The position numbers and the translations under genes were made by a program. A DNA stretch of 64,000 nucleotides from Ampelocalamus luodianensis. Its lineage: Eukaryota; Streptophyta; Magnoliopsida; Poales; Poaceae. This document shows positions 18,966-31,126 of the stretch, piece after piece. Location: assembly GCA_036346255.1 (NCBI GenBank), contig CM070629.1:5709001-5773000 (forward strand), given 5' to 3'. The first letter of the stretch is position 1, and the number at the start of each line of letters is the position of its first letter. The notes below the pieces were generated by a model that was given only the letters and a program-made list of their open reading frames with translations, was not told where the DNA came from and did not search any database.

Positions 18966-21900
18966 ATGATACCTTATAAAATCTTGAACTGGAATGTGAG
19001 GGGCTTGAATGCTCCAGCAAGGAGGCAGGTAGTTCGTCAACTGGTTGCGGACACGGCATGTTCCATTCTTTGCCTGCAGGAAACTAAACTTCAAACGATC
19101 ACAACCAGCCTTGCAACTGAAATTGCAGGAGGAAGGCTTCAAGGCATGTTATACAAGCCAGCCGATGAAACCAGAGGGGGTATATTGGTCAGTTGGGACC
19201 AAACGCTAATGCAAATGGATAGCTCAGTCATCTTAAACAACTCCATAACAATGAGAGTAAACCCCCTTGACGGAGCTTCTCCTTGGTTTCTAACAGTTGT
19301 CTATGGCCCGCATGATGATCAACATAAGCAAGCCTTCATGGAAGAGATCAAGCATATTCATGAAGGGATGGACGTGCCATGGCTCATTTTGGGGGATTTC
19401 AACCTTATTTATAGAGCTTCAGACAAAAATAATCTCAACTTGAATCGAAGTCTGATGGGACGATTTAGAGCGGCTCTTAATCACTGCGAGTTGAAGGAGA
19501 TCCGTCTCCAGGATAGGCGCTTCACCTGGTCCAATGGACAGCTTAACCCTACTTTGGAAGGGATTGATAAAGTCTTTTGTAATATGCAGTGGGAGCTCGC
19601 ATACTCAGACTATCAACTACGTTCGCTTTCATCCTCAATTTCCGACCACTGTCCTTTGTTACTCTTTGGGGAAGAACAAGTTAAACCACCTAGACGTTTC
19701 AGTTTTGAAAACTACTGGTCGCTAATGACTGGTTATAATGAGGTGGTACAGGAGGCTTGGGCTCAACCGGTCCATGATGTTGACCCAACCAAATCATTGC
19801 TGGCCAAGCTGCAAAACACAATCAGGGCGCTTAAGGCCTGGAGCAGCTCGCAAATTGGGGATTACAAGTTGCAGTTGCATTTGGCGCTTGAGGTGGTTCT
19901 CTGCCTTGATAAAGCGCAAGAGCATCGCGGACTATCCCAAGCAGAACATGACCTTCGAGTAGCGCTCAAATTAAGAATTCTGGGATTGGCAGCCATCCAA
20001 AGGATGAAATGGAAGCAACGCTCACGTCTAACTTGGTTGCGGTTAGGAGATGCGAACACCAAATTCTTCCACTGTAAAGCCAACTCAAGAAGAAGGAGGA
20101 AACTCATTCATACCCTGAAGCATCAGGGGAGTACTTTTACAAGTCATTCAGAAAAAGAGAATGCACTATACATGCGCTACAAAGAACTGCTTGGGGCTGC
20201 TAAACCGGCAGCCCAGACCTTCCGATGGGACTTGCTGGGGCTTAAGATGCTTCCGGTCAGCGCCTCAGTAGACCTTGAGCGACCTTTTACAGAACAGGAA
20301 ATTAAGGCGGCCATCGATGAGCTTTCGGCAGACAAAGCCCCGGGTCCGGATGGGTTCACTGGGAGTTTTTTCAAAGCAAGTTGGGAAATCATAAAAGAGT
20401 CTATTGTTTCGGTTTTCCAGAAAATTCATGCCATGAACAGCTCTCACTTCCCAAAAATTAATACGGCCACCATAATACTTCTCCCAAAAAAGGATCGAGC
20501 AATCGAAATCTCTGATTTCGAGCCAATCGACTTGATCCATAGCATTGTCAAGATCCTTTCTAAGCTACTCTCTCTTAGGCTTTCCAAATACATGGATGCT
20601 TTGATTTGGGAAAGCCAGAGTGCGTTTGTTAAAAAGCGGACCATACAAGACAATTTTCTCTACGTGCAAAACATCGCCAGAAGTTATCACCGTTCCAAGG
20701 TTCCAATGTTACTATTCAAATTGGACATCGCCAAAGCGTTTGACTCCATTGCATGGCCATATATCCTAGACATGTTGCAACATAGAGGCTTTGGAGTCCG
20801 CTGGAGGGCTTGGATTGCAATGATGCTTAGTACATCAACCTCCAGGATTGTACTGAATGGCATGCTGGGACCACACATAAGGCATCAGTGTGGGGTGCGG
20901 CAGGGAGATTGCCTCTCCTCCTTCATTTTCATCTTGGCCATGGATGCTCTACACTGTATTCTCGACTTGGCAGACCAGCATGGGTGGCTCACACCACTTG
21001 GTGGAAGGTTCATGAAGGCGAGACTGTCTGTATATGCTGATGATACAATGATCTTTCTTTCACCAAGCAAGGAGGATGTAGATAACCTTAAGGAGATCTT
21101 GCGGATCTTCGGTGAGGTAACAGGACTTATCGTAAATATCTCCAAGAGTGCCGTCATACCAATTCAATGTCAATCCCTACAACTAGATGAAATTCTAGGA
21201 AACTTTCCGGCCATTCGACAGCAGCTGCCATGCAATTATCTTGGGTTACCACTCACGCGCCGCAAGCCAAGGAAGGTGGTGTTTCAACCCTTACTCGACA
21301 AAGTGCATGCTAGGCTGAGTGGGTATAAGAGAAACATGCTATCCCGGGCAGGAAGGTTAGTGGTGCTAAATGCGGTTATCACGGCTATACCATTGTACCA
21401 TCTAACAGTAACTGAGTTACCGGCCTGGACAATGAAGCAGATTGACAAAAGTCGTAGAGCCTGGTTCTGGACTGGAGACGACATCTGTGCTGGAGGGAAA
21501 TGCTGGGTGAACTGGCGCATGGTTTGTCGACCAAAAAAGTTTGGTGGCCTTGGGGTCCTGTGCTTAGAGCGGTTTAGCGTGCTTTACGTCTCCGATGGCT
21601 CTGGCATCAATGGAAGACACCGGAGAAACAATGGAATGGGATGCCACTTCCGATAACAGAGAAAGACCACCAATTGTTCCGTGCGTCCACGATAATAACC
21701 ATTGGAAGGGGCGATAAGGCAAACTTCTGGAAAGATAAGTGGCTGGGCCCGAGGTCATTGCAAGAAATATCACCACAACTTTTTCAAATTGCGGCGCGGA
21801 AAAACCGCACGATGCAGGAGGCAATTCTTGAAGACAAGTGGATAGCGGACCTGCGAAGAAGAATCAACTTACAATTAATGTCGGAATTTGTAGCGGTCTA

Positions 21901-22549
21901 TACCATGGTTCGTCAATTCACGCTTTCTCCAACGGTGCCAGATGACATATCTTGGAAGTGGACGGTCTCAGGAAACTACTCGACCAAATCGGCATATGAG
22001 ACGCAATTCTTGGGAGCGGTCGAAGTTCCTTTCCAGAAACTCTTCTGGCGCATTTGGGCACCGCAGAAATGCAAAATATTTGTATGGATTCTCATTCAAC
22101 ATCGACTTCCGACAGCAGATGTCCTAGCAGGTCGTCACATGCAAAACGATCACTGGTGCCCCCTTTGTACTGAAAACCCGGAAACAGCTATGCACTTGTT
22201 CATAGACTGTACGTACGCCAGACAAATCTGGACTCTAGTGGCCACTTGGGTGGGGAGACATAATCTATTACCATCAATGTGGATATCTCGGTCTAGGATG
22301 GTGGATTGGTGGCTCGACATTTTCGATTCCGGAGAAGGAAGCTGCAGGAAGGGTCAAGCCTCCCTAATTCTTCTCACTCTTTGGCACATCTGGAAAGAAA
22401 GAAATCGACGCATATTCCAACATCGCAGAGAGGCACCAGTAGGTCTACTGGCCATTATCAAGGAGGAAGCACGGGCATGGGCGCTCAACGGGGCGACTAA
22501 GCTTCAGGCCTGTTTGCAGGGCGAGATGGTGTCCGCAGGGATGTTTTAA
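18966..22549 (+). pseudogene. LINE ORF2: endonuclease, reverse transcriptase, zinc-binding domain (one frameshift)
   Basis: The start is set at 18966 because the endonuclease fold begins there (LNWNVRGLNAP). AP-type endonuclease: QETKL, GDFNLI and SDHCPLLLF (about 19644-19670). Reverse transcriptase: PDGFTGSFFKASW, FKLDIAKAFDS (first Asp) and YADD at 21033-21044. A zinc-binding C-terminal domain with Trp/Cys motifs (FWRIWAPQKCKIFVW, CPLC..ETAMHLF) spans about 21950-22260. One single-base frameshift near 21570 splits the frame; both halves are otherwise clean. FEPIDL replaces the more usual FRPISL in RT. The protein nicks target DNA and reverse-transcribes the element RNA. A single lesion implies a fairly young copy, or a sequencing error. 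Confidence 0.9.
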
Positions 22550-22929
22550 CCAGGGGAGCCTCACCTCTGCGTTTTGTGGTTAATATCGCTTTAATTGCCA
22601 GCCCCCCCCCTCTTCTTCTGCTTTTTTGTGTAACATCTGTTGATACGTTTTTCTCCCTTTAATGCATTAGCGGCACTCTCGCCGTTTCCTCGAAAAAAAT
22701 CCTAATTCAAGCTTGTCTCGTCGTGGGTAGTGTTTAGACACTCGTCTGGACGGACACCAGACACATTGGTTGATTGCATGAACACAAACAAGGAAGCTCT
22801 TGTAAGCTGTAACCTCTCTCAGACATGGGGATTCCTTGACCCATTCGTTACATTTAGATTTTCTGAACCACCCATAGGCACTTGATGGAGATTGGAGATA
22901 CACGTAGTACGTGTTTGCTGTATTATTTT

Positions 22930-23198
22930 TGTTGAGGAACCGTCGCTGGCGAGTCCAGTCCGAGCGATTACCTCGTAGACAAGCGTAGAATCGTAAGAAC
23001 AATGCATGAACAACAAGAACAGAATAAGAGATAGAACACAGAGATATAGGGGGACTTCTTGCTTCTCTTTATTCCTTCATCCATCGATCAATCAATTACA
23101 ATGAATAGCACCCCCTATTTATAGGCTACGACCCTTCTAGGGTTTGGGATGAGAGCCCACCTTGGGCCAGGACTCCGGTCTGGGCCGGCTTTCCAACA
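22930..23198 (-). repeat. Copia 3' LTR
   Basis: Identical to 29425-29697 over its first about 226 bases. All differences (five single-base indels and one substitution by eye) cluster in the last 45 bases, mostly at doubled or tripled G or C. Confidence 0.9.
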
Positions 23199-23519
23199 CT
23201 CCCCTTGGGCACTCATCCTTCATGTCCATGTCTCGTCAAAACTCCATAAAAACCCGATGGGAAAAATTTGGAGAAAGAGTACATGAATCATGTTCCGTTA
23301 TCTTTGCTCGAATTGCCTCATTAAAACCTTAGCCGAGAAACTTGGAAAACTCGTCAAGGGAAAAAGTACAATCCACCCAATTTCATTTAATCTCGAGGAT
23401 TTGCTCTTTGGGTACTCGATCTTCGTGATCAAGCTTTAGTAATGAGTTTATGAAGGTTCTCCCCACGATTACGCACTTCTCTAGGTCTTATCATTCCAAT
23501 TCCACGCACGCACCTTTCA

Positions 23520-26500
23520 AAGCTAGATCTTTGGAAGTGACTTAGTGAATAAATCGCGATTCTCACATGACCTAGTATGCGATGCTTTGATTACGTTCAT
23601 CTTTTGCAATTCATGAGCATAGAAGAACTTGGGGTTGATATGCTTTGTGAGAGGATTCTTCACAATAACCCATCGCACTTGTGCAACACAAGCTGCATTA
23701 TCTTCATTGATAATAGTGGGGTTGGTGCGGTGTTCAATCCACATAAGCGCTAGATGTAGTGAATCATCCGCCGAAGCCAAGTACATTCTCGTGAGGCCTC
23801 ATACAATGCTATTATTTCCGAGTGGTTCGTCAAGTCGATACAAGACTCGCTTAGACGATTTTCATGGAATTGCGGTTCCACCACATATGAATTCATAGCA
23901 TGTTTGCAATTTGGTCAGTATCACGGGTCCTACAGTACCCATCATCCGCATTGCCATTCATAGTTAAGTCTTGATTCTTTACGTAGAATAGACCAAGTTC
24001 TTTGCTTCTTTGGAGGTATCGGAAGATGTCCTTTATTTCTGCCAATGCTTTTGGTAGGTTACGTACTATACCTTGCTAATAGGTTCACGACAAATGCAAT
24101 GTCCGTTCTAGTACAGTTTGTTTAATACATGAGTGTTTCTATTACACTTAAGTGTGGGAATTCGGTCCCGGACTTCCTCCCCTCTTCTTTAGGTCCAGTA
24201 TGAGTCTTTGTCTTGTCTGCAAAGATCTTTCGACCATTGGCACTTTCAAAGGGTATGCCTTTGCCAAGTCGAACCTTTCTAACACCTTACGAGTGTAGGT
24301 GATGATGCAATAATGTTCCTTCAAGGGCATGCTCAAACGTAAGCCTAAGCACTATTTGGTTTTACCCAAACCTTTCATTTGCTCAACTCGGATAAGAGTT
24401 TGCTTTCTTAATATCCTTCGGGTTCGATAATATTCAGATCATCTTCATACACCGAGATTATACAAAATCCATTCAGGATCGTCGTATAAATACACAGATT
24501 ATTCTCATTGTTTGTGTAGCCTTTCTTGCATAGAAAGTCGCCTGCGATTATACCACATTCTCGCTGATTGCTTAAGTTCGTACAATGACTTTCTGAGTTT
24601 CACACTGTACATGTTTCTATTTGCTCTGTTCGGGACAGTGATACATTCAGGTATCTTCATATAAATGTCCGAATCCAATATTTCATAAAGGTATGCTGGT
24701 ACCCCATCCATCAATTTCACTTCTAACTTCAAGTTCACTACCATTGAGATAAATATTTAAAGGGAGTTCCGCCCATGACCGGGGAATAGGTTTCTTCATT
24801 ATCATCTTCTGGATGTCCAGTGAAAACTTGTACAACGAGCCTTGCATCTTTTCATTTCTCTTTCGAACAAATACCCACTTATACCCTACGGGGTGCACAA
24901 GGAGAGACGTGCGACTTACAGGCCCAAACGTCTTTCTTTTATTCGGAAAGAGTAATTCAGTTTCTATTGCCTTCTCCCAATCTTCTCAATCTGATCTTTT
25001 CTTTCATTTATCGAGCGATGCAGGCTCTGGATCAAGATTGATGATTGTCGACATTGGCTGTTGTCATATTCAAATATTCTCCTAAGGTCATAAAGCTTAT
25101 AGCTATTTCTTCAAGGGGCGATTCTTTTAATGCTTCTACTTGTTCACCGCTGCTTCCAATTGCGGGGCAAGTCCCTTTAGTTTTTCAGCTCCGATGTGTG
25201 CGCACACATCCATGCTGATGTCTCCCTTCATGTGGATGTTCAATTCTGGTATGCCTTTTACGAAGGTTTCATACCGATGCAGTCTCAGCCGCTACCCTTC
25301 AGTTCGGGCACTTGGTGATCGGTGTGTCAAGTCCTTCTTATCCTTTTTCACCAGCGTCCCGGTTGCCGGATTCGAGGGCCGGAGTTCTCGTCCTTTATTC
25401 CGAGGCCTCGGGCGGGATTAGGATACCTTCAATGGTATTTCAACCCTCTCGGTGCATTGCTTGCGAGCAAATGCTACTTATTCACGCTCTTCAAATCACT
25501 AAAGTAGTCCGCGGTTGATTCGCTAATACTTGAAAATCAATTATCTTTTGGACTTCAATTGTCTTCTAGACTTCAATTCAATTATCTTACGGACTTCTCT
25601 ATTTGCTTCACTAGTGCGTGGGTCATATGCATAGATTTTTAATTATCTTACGGATTTCAATTGTCTTCTAGACTTCAATTATTTCCGACATTATCATCAA
25701 GGGTTGATTTCTCCCCTAATGACGGAAACTAACCTCATCTAATGTACTATCGTGAATCATTTCATTCATTGCGGTGGTGGTATAGGTATATAACCCTTGC
25801 AACCAAACTGCGAAGATGAGGAGTTTTCAAGATCGACCCTTGCGCTAGTCGCATAGTTGGATGGATGTTACAGTGACGGTCTAAAAATGATGAGAGTCGC
25901 TACGGCGGATGCGTGTCCCCAACATATAGTTGGTAAATTACAATTCTTCAAAGTTCTGCTAGTCCATTCTGGGTGTGGATATGCGGTACAGAATGCTCAA
26001 CTTTTAATTCCCATTTTCATGCAATAATCATCAAATGCTTTCAAAGTAAATTCTCCGGCGTTGTCCATTCAGGTGGACTTCATATGATGATCAGGGAAAA
26101 TATTTCTAATTTAATTATCTGCGAGATTGGCTTTGCAAAAGCATGGTTTCTCGTAGACAATAAACATACGTGCGACCATTCCGAGGAAGCATTGATGAGC
26201 ACTATAAAATATCTAATTGACCCTTACAGGGGCTGTATAAGACCGCAAAAAGTCTCCCTGGATACGGTCCAGGAATGCAGGGACTTCATCCTTCGCTTTC
26301 AGAGCAAAAGGTAATTAATTTCCCGGTGCCACATGCGGGGCACACAAAATCTTCCGGATTCGGGAAAATCTTTATATTCATATTATGTCCCTGTGAATTG
26401 TTAATTATATCTCTCATTATCCTAAGACCTAGGCGGCATAATCTATCATGCCAGATATAGATAAGTTCAGAGCTTCTAAATACGGTTTTCAAGGCAGTAT

Positions 26501-27500
26501 AGGCTGCAGGTGCCTTAATATTAGTGTAGTATAGCCCAGTTTCATATGAAGGAAGACATTCTAATGCTATTTTTCACTTTCTTCACGCTTTGTAATGAGC
26601 AGGTATTCTGTACCATACTCTTCTTCAGTCTCTACACGGAAACTGTTAGCGCAAATATCCTTGAGAGTTCTAGTCGATTCTGGGTACAACAAGTCTTCTT
26701 CAATGACCAAAGTTGTGCCCATTGGGAGTATAATTGTGGCCCTTCCTGAGCCTATTATACAAGTATCGCTGTCTGCGATTGTCGTAAGACTACCAGCATT
26801 CTTGCTGATCGACTGGAAAAATTTCCGTTTCTCTTAGGATGGTTTTCATTGTGCCGCTACGTGCTAAGCACACTTCCTCCATAGGGCAGCACACGCGTTC
26901 TAATATAATGTACTTCATTAATATGTAGCAGAAAGCAAGCAACACATAAATAAAATACTTGGATATCGAGCGTAACTTGCTATTATAAAGACGGAAAATA
27001 AGTCTTACAGACTCATAATAAGAATTTAATGCTTTGCTCTCCTAGAGCTTGCAACCATTATTCAATAATTCAAAATTCTGCTTCAATTACAAACTGCAAG
27101 TTTCTATAAAAGGTCCGAGTGCAATGCGTGCACTAGATCTAATAGGCGAAGTATTCAGGAACTTCTGCCTAAATCGGCTCCATGCGCGATCTTCTCCTCT
27201 TGGCGCCTACTGGTGTGGCACTGCGATGTCCAAAGGAGGATGATGGGATCTCTTCGGGCCGTTCACATTCATAAGTGAAGCTAATGGGCGTGGATCCTCT
27301 ATGCCTGCAATGGCGAGATATGCCTCATGCTATCATTTGCCCTTCTTCTTAGACTGTAAAGCATCAATAATGTGCGACGCACGACCTTACCCTTTTTGCT
27401 CCTCTCATTTGTGAGAGGTTTCATCACTTTGTAGCTGCTAGCAGTGGCTTCATGGCCAACATTGCTACTAGGTGGTCGCAAAATGAAGTTTTTCCTAGAA
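23520..27500 (-). pseudogene. Decayed Copia polyprotein (gag to RNase H)
   Basis: Minus-strand fragments occur in the Copia order. Around 27300-27480: basic gag-end-like sequence. 26286-26492: GAG pre-integrase with IWHDRLCRLGLR. 24683-24898: RT start with GYKWVFVRKRNE. 24505-24744: RT with IYMKIPEC and SLYELKQSARMWYNR. 23523-23786: RNase H with INEDNAACVAQV and KHINPKFF. Every segment is separated by stops or frameshifts, and the integrase catalytic core is not readable. The copy cannot code for its own mobility. Confidence 0.85.
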
Positions 27501-28379
27501 CATCACCTTGAGCTTCCGCAACTTGCATGATGTCAATTAATTCGGCATACTTCTTGTAGCCGTCTTGACGATAGTTGCGTATGGATTATACCGCATTGGG
27601 GTGAAAGGTAGCGAGGGTCTTCCCAATCGTCTGCTCATCCGTGATCACATTACCACAGAATTGGAGACCGATATAAATTCTATACAAATTCGCCATCTTG
27701 GTCGATTCTTGAATTCGATTCGTGATGCGATCATCTTCATATTCATGCAAAAGTTCAAAGGATTACTGCTGTAATCTGCATAAAATGGTTGCAAAATTCT
27801 CACAATGCTCTTGAACTCGAGTTCGTGTTCAAAATTTTTCTATGCCTTTTCATGATTTATTGCTATTTTCAATGATTAAAAGCAATATAAGTAATTACAG
27901 ATAATCAAAACATTAAATCACGTAAATAAATTGCATAGAAATAATAATAACAAGAATAAACATGCTTCAAAGTTCAAAAATATACAAAATTTTGGATTCA
28001 GAGGCCCTTTTCTCTGGAAACAAGACTTTCTGCAAACGCAAGTTTCGGGGTTAAACGCAAATTTCGATTACGAGAGAAAATTCGCGTAATTTTCAGATTT
28101 CTGAGGGGTTATTCTGCAAGAATATACATAATTCCGTAAATTTCCCCAAATCCAGGGGGTTTTCTACAAAATTCCTTATTTGCGAAGAGATTCTCGTAAT
28201 TTTCGGAATTACGAAGGACTTTTCTGCAAAAATTCGATTTTCATACGCGCTTGCATTTTTTCTTCTTCCGCCGATTTTCCATGGGCGGCCTTCATGGGCC
28301 GGCCTTCATGGCCCATCCCGCCCGGGTTAAGATAGGGAGGTGGGGGTTTTCTAGGGTTTCTTGCCTCCCTACCGTGCAA

Positions 28380-29100
28380 GAAGCGGCGGCGGCGGCGGCG
28401 TTAAACCGGCGATCCGAGGTGGCGGCCCGAGCGGAGTGCGGCCGAGGCGGCGGCCGGCGGACGCGCGGCGGCGCTTCAAGGCCGCGCCCTGCAGAGCGCG
28501 CGCGGCGCTTCAAGGCCCGCAGCGGCGGCGCGCGCGCGCGCGTGCAGGCGCGGCGCTTCAAGGCTGCGTGCGGCGGCGGCGCGCGCGCGCCGTCTGCAGC
28601 GGCGGCGGCGCGCCGCGCTGCGTAAGGAGCGGCGGCGCGCTTCAAGGCCGTGCAGCGGCGGCGGCGGCGCCGCCTGCGCAAGCGGCGGCAAAACGCTTCA
28701 AGGCCGCGCAGCGCGGCGGCGCTGCGGGCTCGCCACAGTGGTCGGCCGGCGTGCGAGGAGCGCGCTCAAGCGGCGCGGCGACTCCGGCGCAGCGGCGGCT
28801 GCCGGCACATGCTTCAAGCAAGGCGGCGGCGCACTGCTTCGGTCGTGGCGGTTCCGACGGCGCCATGCGGGAGGCGGCCGGCCGGAGGCTTCAAGATTTT
28901 TTTTTTTTTTTTTTTTTTTGTGGTCGGCTTCAAGCACGACGATCGATGCAGCCGGCTTCGAGCATGGCGACCGGCGGTGTTCATATGCATGTCGTGCCCA
29001 TGTGTATAATTTCTTAGGATGCAATGAATTTGTTGGTCGGCGCATTCGGCGCGGCGGCGCGCGTGCGGCGCGCGGCCATGCGAGGCGACAAGGGACGTGC
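28380..29100 (-). repeat. GC-rich leader with GCTTCAAG repeats
   Basis: The leader of the Copia element is about 75-80 percent G+C. It contains eight copies of GCTTCAAG (28470 to 28930, mostly GGCGCTTCAAGGCCGCG) and runs of CGG and GCGC. A T23 run lies at 28897-28919. ORFs of up to 218 aa on both strands reflect composition. Confidence 0.75.
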
Positions 29101-29424
29101 TCGTGCTACTAGGTAGCGGCGGTGCGACCGTACAGGGTTGCGACGCTGGGTTTTCTACTGTTCATGCAAAGCGATGCGACGTAACACTTAGACATGCAAC
29201 AATCTACCGTGCAATCAACATTCGCTCTTTCATGCGAACTACCGATCGGCTTAATTTGGCGACTTCAAGTCGGCTCGCGGTAGATCGAGTGAATTTGCAT
29301 CAGAAAAATAATCTAGAAAGCAACAATTGCGAATGAAAGCAATCTAGAAAAACGATTCAATCTACGAGCGTCGTTCATCGACGGTTACCTTTCGATGCGA
29401 GGAGAGTCGATCGTCGCGATAACG

Positions 29425-29697
29425 TGTTGAGGAACCGTCGCTGGCGAGTCCAGTCCGAGCGATTACCTCGTAGACAAGCGTAGAATCGTAAGAACAATGC
29501 ATGAACAACAAGAACAGAATAAGAGATAGAACACAGAGATATAGGGGGACTTCTTGCTTCTCTTTATTCCTTCATCCATCGATCAATCAATTACAATGAA
29601 TAGCACCCCCTATTTATAGGCTACGACCCTTCTAGGGTTTGGGATGAGGAGCCCACCTTGGGCCAGGACTCCCGGTCCTGGGCCCGGTTTCCCAACA
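29425..29697 (-). repeat. Copia 5' LTR
   Basis: Partner of 22930-23198. On the minus strand it contains CCTATAAATAGG, the promoter TATA, at about 29608-29620. Confidence 0.9.
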
Positions 29698-29702
29698 ATT
29701 TT

Positions 29703-30225
29703 ATCATCCAAAGGAAAGAGACTGTTGCCCTCTGCCAGCAGAATAGTCGGCCAAGTCAGTATAAAAATCGGGGAAAAGTCAAGAAGACCAAGTCAACGGC
29801 GAAGTAGATCCATGATTGAGTCCGGTGCGTTTAAAAGTCATAGCATGGGCTATATAAACTCGGTGGAAGAAAATATGTAATCAACCAAATACTTTTACCT
29901 TTGCCTTTACTTTTACCATGTATCTTAGGAATAGTTTGTAGCTAGTAGAACTATTTCTTTGTAATTCGATCTATGTTCATCAATTGAATTGATTTCAAGT
30001 TACCACCGTAGGCTTCGTCTTGTTGTCGCACCTGGAACACTTTTCCGGTGGCATCATCCGTCATCGAACCTTTGTCGTTTTGCTGGAAAATCGATTGACA
30101 CGTTGCATACGTCGCTAAGAGGCATCCTCTCTAGGGACACGGTGTTTGCCGCGTCTGGGAACACTTTTCTGATGGCAACAGCGACACGATATCTTGTATT
30201 TTGATATGGCCAACTTAGTTTTTTT
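29703..30225 (+). mobile_element. LTR-like fragment
   Basis: GGCTATATAAACTCGGTGG (about 29848-29866) followed by a T-rich R/U5-like stretch and GAATTGATTTCAAG resembles the promoter-to-U5 part of grass LTR retrotransposons. No pair, target duplication or internal domain was found, so this is a tentative fragment into which the neighbouring Copia may have jumped. Confidence 0.4.
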
Positions 30226-31080
30226 ATTAAAAGAAAAACATGACCACGACCAGGACTAAATGGAACAGTTTGACTCGCCCCCAACACCAAGCAAGGACAA
30301 CCAAGTGTTCCTCGGGAAAAAAGTGACAGGTACATTTGATTGGGTAACGAGTGCCCCCAAACCGCCCCGTGCAGCTGCACAGCCCACACGTCCAGCCTAG
30401 CCGCGTCCTCTCAGGCGGCGGGCCAAGCGCAAGCGCGCGCGGCCGAGGCCCATCGCAAGCAAGCTGAAGTGGAAAATTCGCCATCCGCACGGCGGGCGAG
30501 GTGGCCAGGAGCAGGAGGCGCCGCGGGCGCGGCAGGCGCAGGCAGCCAGTGGTGGCCACCACAAGTCCACAAGGCAGTTGTGCACTTGTGCCACGCACGG
30601 CGCCACCGCCCACGGGCCTCTTTGCTCTCACTTCTCGTGCACGGTGGCACAGCCGCACGAGCGTTTCAGCGGGGGACAATGGGCCGAGCCCGGACAAGCT
30701 AGCGATGAACTAGACATTGGAAAACCTAATTGGGCCGATGCATATGCTTCGAAGCTCCAGGATCCGTTGTATGTTGTAACGGGCCTAGCGCATACATACA
30801 TACATTCATACACACACACCCATTTAAGCAAATCACATCTTGTCCGTGTTGCACATTTGTACTACAATAGCACACTACTAGAATGCAACTTAGCACCACG
30901 ATTTACAGCTTACTGCAGGATCATTTTTCAATTCTAAAACATGGCCTCTGATGAGGTGCTGAACTCTGAAAGTACTGCCATAACTTTACCATCAACTTGG
31001 ACAAGTGACTGAATACTAGGTACGAGTGTATGTCCTTGACAGGACACAAGATGTAAAGAACATCAACGAACGATTCTTAG
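30226..31080. other. Intergenic, downstream of subtilase A
   Basis: A GC-rich patch at 30340-30700 is open in several frames without any recognisable domain. A (CATA)n and (CA)n patch follows near 30795-30822. The last 150 bases before 31127 are probably the 3' untranslated region of the subtilase gene. Confidence 0.4.
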
Positions 31081-31126
31081 TTCTGTGACAAGTCATCTTT
31101 ATTCAGACCTAGCGTATCTGGCATCA

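Larger units (their letters stand above)
17790..22711 (+). mobile_element. L1-type LINE retrotransposon, nearly complete
   Basis: Flanked by a 15-bp direct repeat CTTGTCTCGTCGTGG at 17775-17789 and 22712-22726, a LINE-sized target duplication. It carries the C-terminal part of ORF1 (to 18586) and ORF2 (18966-22549). The ORF1 frame is already open at the insertion point, so the copy is 5'-truncated. The 3' end has a short A7 at 22693-22699, followed by 12 non-A bases before the duplication. L1-type elements copy their own RNA at a nicked target by reverse transcription. Confidence 0.9.
22930..29697 (-). mobile_element. Ty1/copia retrotransposon, minus strand, with decayed pol
   Basis: Two LTRs (22930-23198, 269 bp; 29425-29697, 273 bp) start TGTTGAGG and end CCAACA on +, and are flanked by a perfect 5-bp duplication ATTTT (22925-22929, 29698-29702). 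A polypurine tract, CCCAAGGGGAG on the minus strand, abuts the inner side of the left LTR, so the element reads right to left. Internal Copia motifs are present but full of stops. The leader next to the 5' LTR is extremely GC-rich (28380-29100). The primer-binding segment on the minus strand begins CGTTATCGCGACG, not the common iMet sequence. Total length is 6768 bases. Confidence 0.93.

Noticed and set aside
28251..29045. 218-aa and 129-aa ORFs in the GC-rich Copia leader
   Set aside because: Alanine/arginine-rich repeats from CGG and GCC runs on both strands; inside a retroelement leader.
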